Shown: in pieces, positions 4,434 through 6,081 of the stretch
Position numbering within the stretch: the stretch's first letter is position 1
Layout of the letters: every line of letters starts with the position of its first letter
DNA from: Marinosulfonomonas sp.
GTDB lineage: Bacteria > Pseudomonadota > Alphaproteobacteria > Rhodobacterales > Rhodobacteraceae
Length of the DNA stretch: 6,081 nt
Direction of reading: 5' to 3'
Assembly (NCBI GenBank): GCA_015494385.1
Contig: WGBJ01000439.1
Span: forward strand, 1 to 6,081
The notes under the pieces: generated by a model
The model's input: only the letters and a program-made list of their open reading frames with translations
Databases searched by the model: none
What the model was told of the DNA's origin: nothing
Translations under genes and position numbers: made by a program

Positions 4434-5585
4434 ATGCATGAGTTGGCTCTACATCCCTCCGGAAACGCTTCCGGAGCCGCAGACCTGTTCTTCGGCCTGT
4501 CCCTCTGCGCCGGAGCTGGCGGGATCGACCTTGGCCTCACCATCGCATGCCCCGGGTATCGAACTGTCTGTTACGTCGAGCGGGAAAGCTATGCTGCGGC
4601 CACCCTCGTGGCGCGGATGGAAGACGCGGCCCTGGATAAAGCACCTGTCTGGGACGACATCACCACCTTCAACGGCCGCCCGTGGCGCGGAACGGTGGAT
4701 ATCCTCACTGGCGGCTATCCGTGCCAGCCGTTCTCGGTCGCGGGGAAGCGCCAGGGCGCGGAGGATCCCCGCCATCTATGGCCGCATTTCGCACGAATCA
4801 TCGGGGATTGTGAGCCCGAATGGGTGTTTCTGGAAAACGTCGCCAATCATCTCAACATCGGTTATCGCGAGGTCAGAGGCGAGCTGGAAAGCTTGGGCTA
4901 CGGCGTTACGGAAGGATTGTTTACAGCGGCAGAAGTCGGCGCGCCGCACAAGCGCCAGCGGCTGGTCATCCTCGCCAGGCGAAACCAACTGGCCGACGCC
5001 AAGGGCCAGCGCGAACGAGAACCGGCAGACCAAACCAACGCCGTCGCAACTGGCCGGCAAACACGGGATGAACTTGGCTACCAAGGCGGCGATGTGGCCC
5101 ACGCCCCAGACCGACAGTTTCCGAACGCGGGGTGGAGCGCGCAAGAACGAAAAGGGGCTGGACCGGATGGCGCGGGACTGGCCGACGCCAATGGCGAGCG
5201 ACGGCTGCAAGCCGAGCGGGGGCAACCGCCGCTCTGCCGATCTGACCCATGTGGCGGGGATGTGGTCGCACCACTCGCTGTGGCCGACGCCACTGGCGCG
5301 GGATTGGAAGGGCACCAACAGCCCCGAGCATGTGAAACAGAAGCCACCGGCGCGCAACCATATGGATCAACTGGCGAATTTTGCCGTGTATTCCCGCCAG
5401 GCCCTGACGATCTCGCAGGCTGGCGAGACTACCTCGGATCAGCGCCGCAGCTTGAACCCAGCCTTCGTCGAGGCGCTGATGGGCTGGCCCACAGGGTGGA
5501 CCGGCTTCGACTTTGCGGTAACGGCGTGGTCCCCCTGGTTGCAGCACATGCGTTCAGAATTCTTGCGGCTCGGTTCAATGGATGA
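4434..5585 (+). CDS. C5-cytosine DNA methyltransferase (phage Dcm type)
   Basis: A 383-residue enzyme that transfers methyl to C5 of cytosine in DNA. Motifs in order: LSLCAGAGGIDLG (22-34, motif I), GGYPCQPFSVAGKRQG (93-108, motif IV, catalytic Cys97), LENV (133-136, motif VI), HKRQRLVIL (172-180, motif VIII), then a variable region (about 185-300) and RLCGNGVVP (359-367, motif X). FPPGPDDLAGW before the end is also familiar from phage members. The DNA reads ATGCATG at the start: this frame uses the ATG at 4434, while GAGG (4429-4432) is better spaced for the second ATG at 4438, which is in the +1 frame; TTG 4443 is another in-frame option. From about residue 185 onward the codon-position pattern fits the +1 frame better (see separate entry). 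Probably an anti-restriction or epigenetic orphan enzyme cotranscribed with the gene upstream. Confidence 0.88.
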   Translation: MHELALHPSGNASGAADLFFGLSLCAGAGGIDLGLTIACPGYRTVCYVERESYAAATLVARMEDAALDKAPVWDDITTFNGRPWRGTVDILTGGYPCQPFSVAGKRQGAEDPRHLWPHFARIIGDCEPEWVFLENVANHLNIGYREVRGELESLGYGVTEGLFTAAEVGAPHKRQRLVILARRNQLADAKGQREREPADQTNAVATGRQTRDELGYQGGDVAHAPDRQFPNAGWSAQERKGAGPDGAGLADANGERRLQAERGQPPLCRSDPCGGDVVAPLAVADATGAGLEGHQQPRACETEATGAQPYGSTGEFCRVFPPGPDDLAGWRDYLGSAPQLEPSLRRGADGLAHRVDRLRLCGNGVVPLVAAHAFRILAARFNG

Positions 5586-5601
5586 CGGGGTGGCACAATG
5601 A
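4987..5601 (+). other. Second, +1-frame coding-like sequence inside the cytosine methyltransferase gene (WPTP / LNPxFVExLMGWP)
   Basis: The frame 4438-5601 is open throughout. Its part upstream of about 4985 is a Ser/Arg-rich shadow, but from 4987 on it looks like real protein: four WPTP repeats (4990, 5095, 5179, 5281), ARDWKG after the fourth, then LNPAFVEALMGWPTGWT (5452-5502) and WSPWLQHMRSEFLRL. I recall such WPTP and LNPxFVEWLMGWPxGWT segments from phage methyltransferase-like proteins. Counted over 4981-5580, third-position G+C in this frame is 33/40, 34/40, 33/40, 29/40 and 32/40 per 120 bp, against 21-26/40 in the methyltransferase frame. Its TGA (5599-5601) makes an ATGA overlap with the next gene. 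A possible internal start is ATG 5092 with AAGG at 5083-5086. It may be an overprinted gene, a frameshift extension or a frame relic. Confidence 0.45.
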
Positions 5602-5855
5602 AACAATCGCACATCATGTCGCTGGTGGAAGCCTTCGCCAACGTCGTGGTGGGTTACGGGGTGGCCGTGGCCACGCAGATGCTGGTGTTTCCGGTGTTTG
5701 GTTTGCAGACAACGCTGACCCAGAACCTGAAACTTGGTTTGGTATTCACCGTGGTGAGTATCGCCAGATCGTTCACGCTGCGGCGGGTATTCGAGGCGAT
5801 CAGGGTTCGTATGGGCAAACGGAAAACCGCCGCCCCGATGGAGCGGCAGCGGTAA
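5598..5855 (+). CDS. DUF7220 family small membrane protein
   Basis: An 85-residue protein recalled as the DUF7220 family, small membrane proteins from alphaproteobacterial prophages. The opening SLVEAFANVVVGYGVAVATQ (8-27) with LVFPVFGL is the family's hallmark, and LKLGLVFTVVSIARSFTLRR (44-63) follows. Two hydrophobic segments (about 11-33 and 44-58) with a basic C-terminal tail (RVRMGKRK) suggest two membrane helices with the tail in the cytoplasm. The start ATG 5598 has no clear ribosome binding site but overlaps TGA 5599-5601 of the +1 frame in the preceding gene, whereas the annotated methyltransferase stop is 12 nt upstream. Function unknown. It is the last plus-strand gene in the window. 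Confidence 0.8.
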   Translation: MKQSHIMSLVEAFANVVVGYGVAVATQMLVFPVFGLQTTLTQNLKLGLVFTVVSIARSFTLRRVFEAIRVRMGKRKTAAPMERQR

Positions 5856-5868
5856 TGAATGGCATGGG

Positions 5869-6048
5869 TCAGGATGCGATTTTGTAGGTTCGACCGCGCC
5901 CCTCGACTTTCTCGGAGGTGATGGCAAGCCCAAGCCGCTTTTTCAACGCGCCTGACATGGCTCCACGAATTGTGTGTGGCAGCCAATTTGTAGCCTTGGC
6001 GATCTCGGCGATCGTTGCCCCGTCAGGCGCTTCGAGCATTACGATCAA
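5869..6048 (-). CDS. Short DUF3489-like protein, probably N-terminally truncated
   Basis: The minus strand encodes MLEAPDGATIAEIAKATNW, then LPHTIRGAMSGALKKRLGL and AITSEKVEGRGRTYKIAS, ending in TGA (complement of 5869-5871). This matches DUF3489, a small winged-helix-like family (pattern ..GATIAEIAEATGWQPHTVRG..GALKKKLGL..TSEKVEGRGRVYRI) common in alphaproteobacterial genomes and prophages. Family members normally have extra residues before this block, but here an in-frame TAA lies at 6076-6078. The possible starts after it are CTG 6051, TTG 6048 and ATG 6039; none has a ribosome binding site. I give TTG 6048, which keeps the first helix. It may be a short intact copy or a remnant truncated by a stop or frameshift. 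It converges with the DUF7220 gene, ending 13 nt from its stop. Probably DNA-binding. Confidence 0.65.
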   Translation of the reverse strand: MIVMLEAPDGATIAEIAKATNWLPHTIRGAMSGALKKRLGLAITSEKVEGRGRTYKIAS

Positions 6049-6081
6049 CAGGCTGGATAAGTTGATGCCGTGGAATTATAG

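Noticed and set aside
3051..4439. 462-codon open frame on the minus strand opposite the adenine methyltransferase
   Set aside because: It is the antisense shadow of a GC-rich gene. It has no recognisable domain, while the plus strand carries all methyltransferase motifs.
5827..5853. Imperfect GC-rich stem at the end of the DUF7220 gene as a bidirectional terminator
   Set aside because: Pairing is interrupted several times, it lies in coding sequence and no T-run follows on either strand.
1..6081. tRNA genes, CRISPR arrays, insertion-sequence ends, alphaproteobacterial LexA boxes (GTTC-N7-GTTC) and attachment-site core repeats
   Set aside because: Looked for by eye on both strands; nothing met the minimum pattern.

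Overview
The window is a GC-rich stretch (roughly 59% G+C by eye, G/C-ending codons dominant). It looks like an early or accessory region of a phage or prophage from an alphaproteobacterium, most likely a member of the Rhodobacteraceae. The basis is protein-family resemblance from memory (RuvC-like phage nuclease, DUF6362, DUF7220, DUF3489, ParB-methyltransferase fusion, phage-type cytosine methyltransferase), tight ATGA gene overlaps, and the lack of ribosomal or housekeeping genes. No structural phage gene is present, so 'prophage or phage' is inference.

Layout: (1) 2-553, a winged-helix-like protein of unknown function whose 5' end is probably outside the window. (2) 554-879, a gene-free, AT-richer regulatory stretch with several dyads. 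(3) 880-2062, three translationally coupled genes: a RuvC-like nuclease, a small hypothetical protein and a DUF6362 helix-turn-helix protein. (4) 2063-2741, a self-contained toxin-antitoxin cassette (AbrB/MazE-type antitoxin plus Doc toxin) with its own promoter and a repeated operator-like motif. (5) 2742-3176, a 435-bp gene-free leader with dense inverted repeats and a cluster of GANTC sites. (6) 3177-5601, a DNA-modification module: a ParB/beta-class N6-adenine methyltransferase fusion, then a C5-cytosine methyltransferase. (7) 5598-5855, a small DUF7220 membrane protein. (8) 5869-6048 on the minus strand, a short, possibly truncated DUF3489 protein that converges on the rest.

Most likely function: the first block serves DNA recombination or replication and regulation, the Doc cassette stabilises the element, and the two methyltransferases modify DNA to evade restriction or alter regulation. 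No cognate restriction enzyme is visible, so the methyltransferases look like orphans.

Two points stand out. First, the 3' half of the cytosine methyltransferase gene (about 4985-5601) reads as plausible, family-like protein in two frames. The catalytic frame carries the terminal GNGVVP motif. The +1 frame carries four WPTP repeats and an LNPAFVEALMGWPTGWT block, shows the better codon-position GC pattern, and ends in an ATGA overlap with the next gene. Second, GANTC (the CcrM site) occurs only seven times in 6081 bp by my manual scan, and four of the seven lie within 139 bp in the leader of the adenine methyltransferase, partly inside alternative hairpins. This suggests methylation-sensitive control of that gene.
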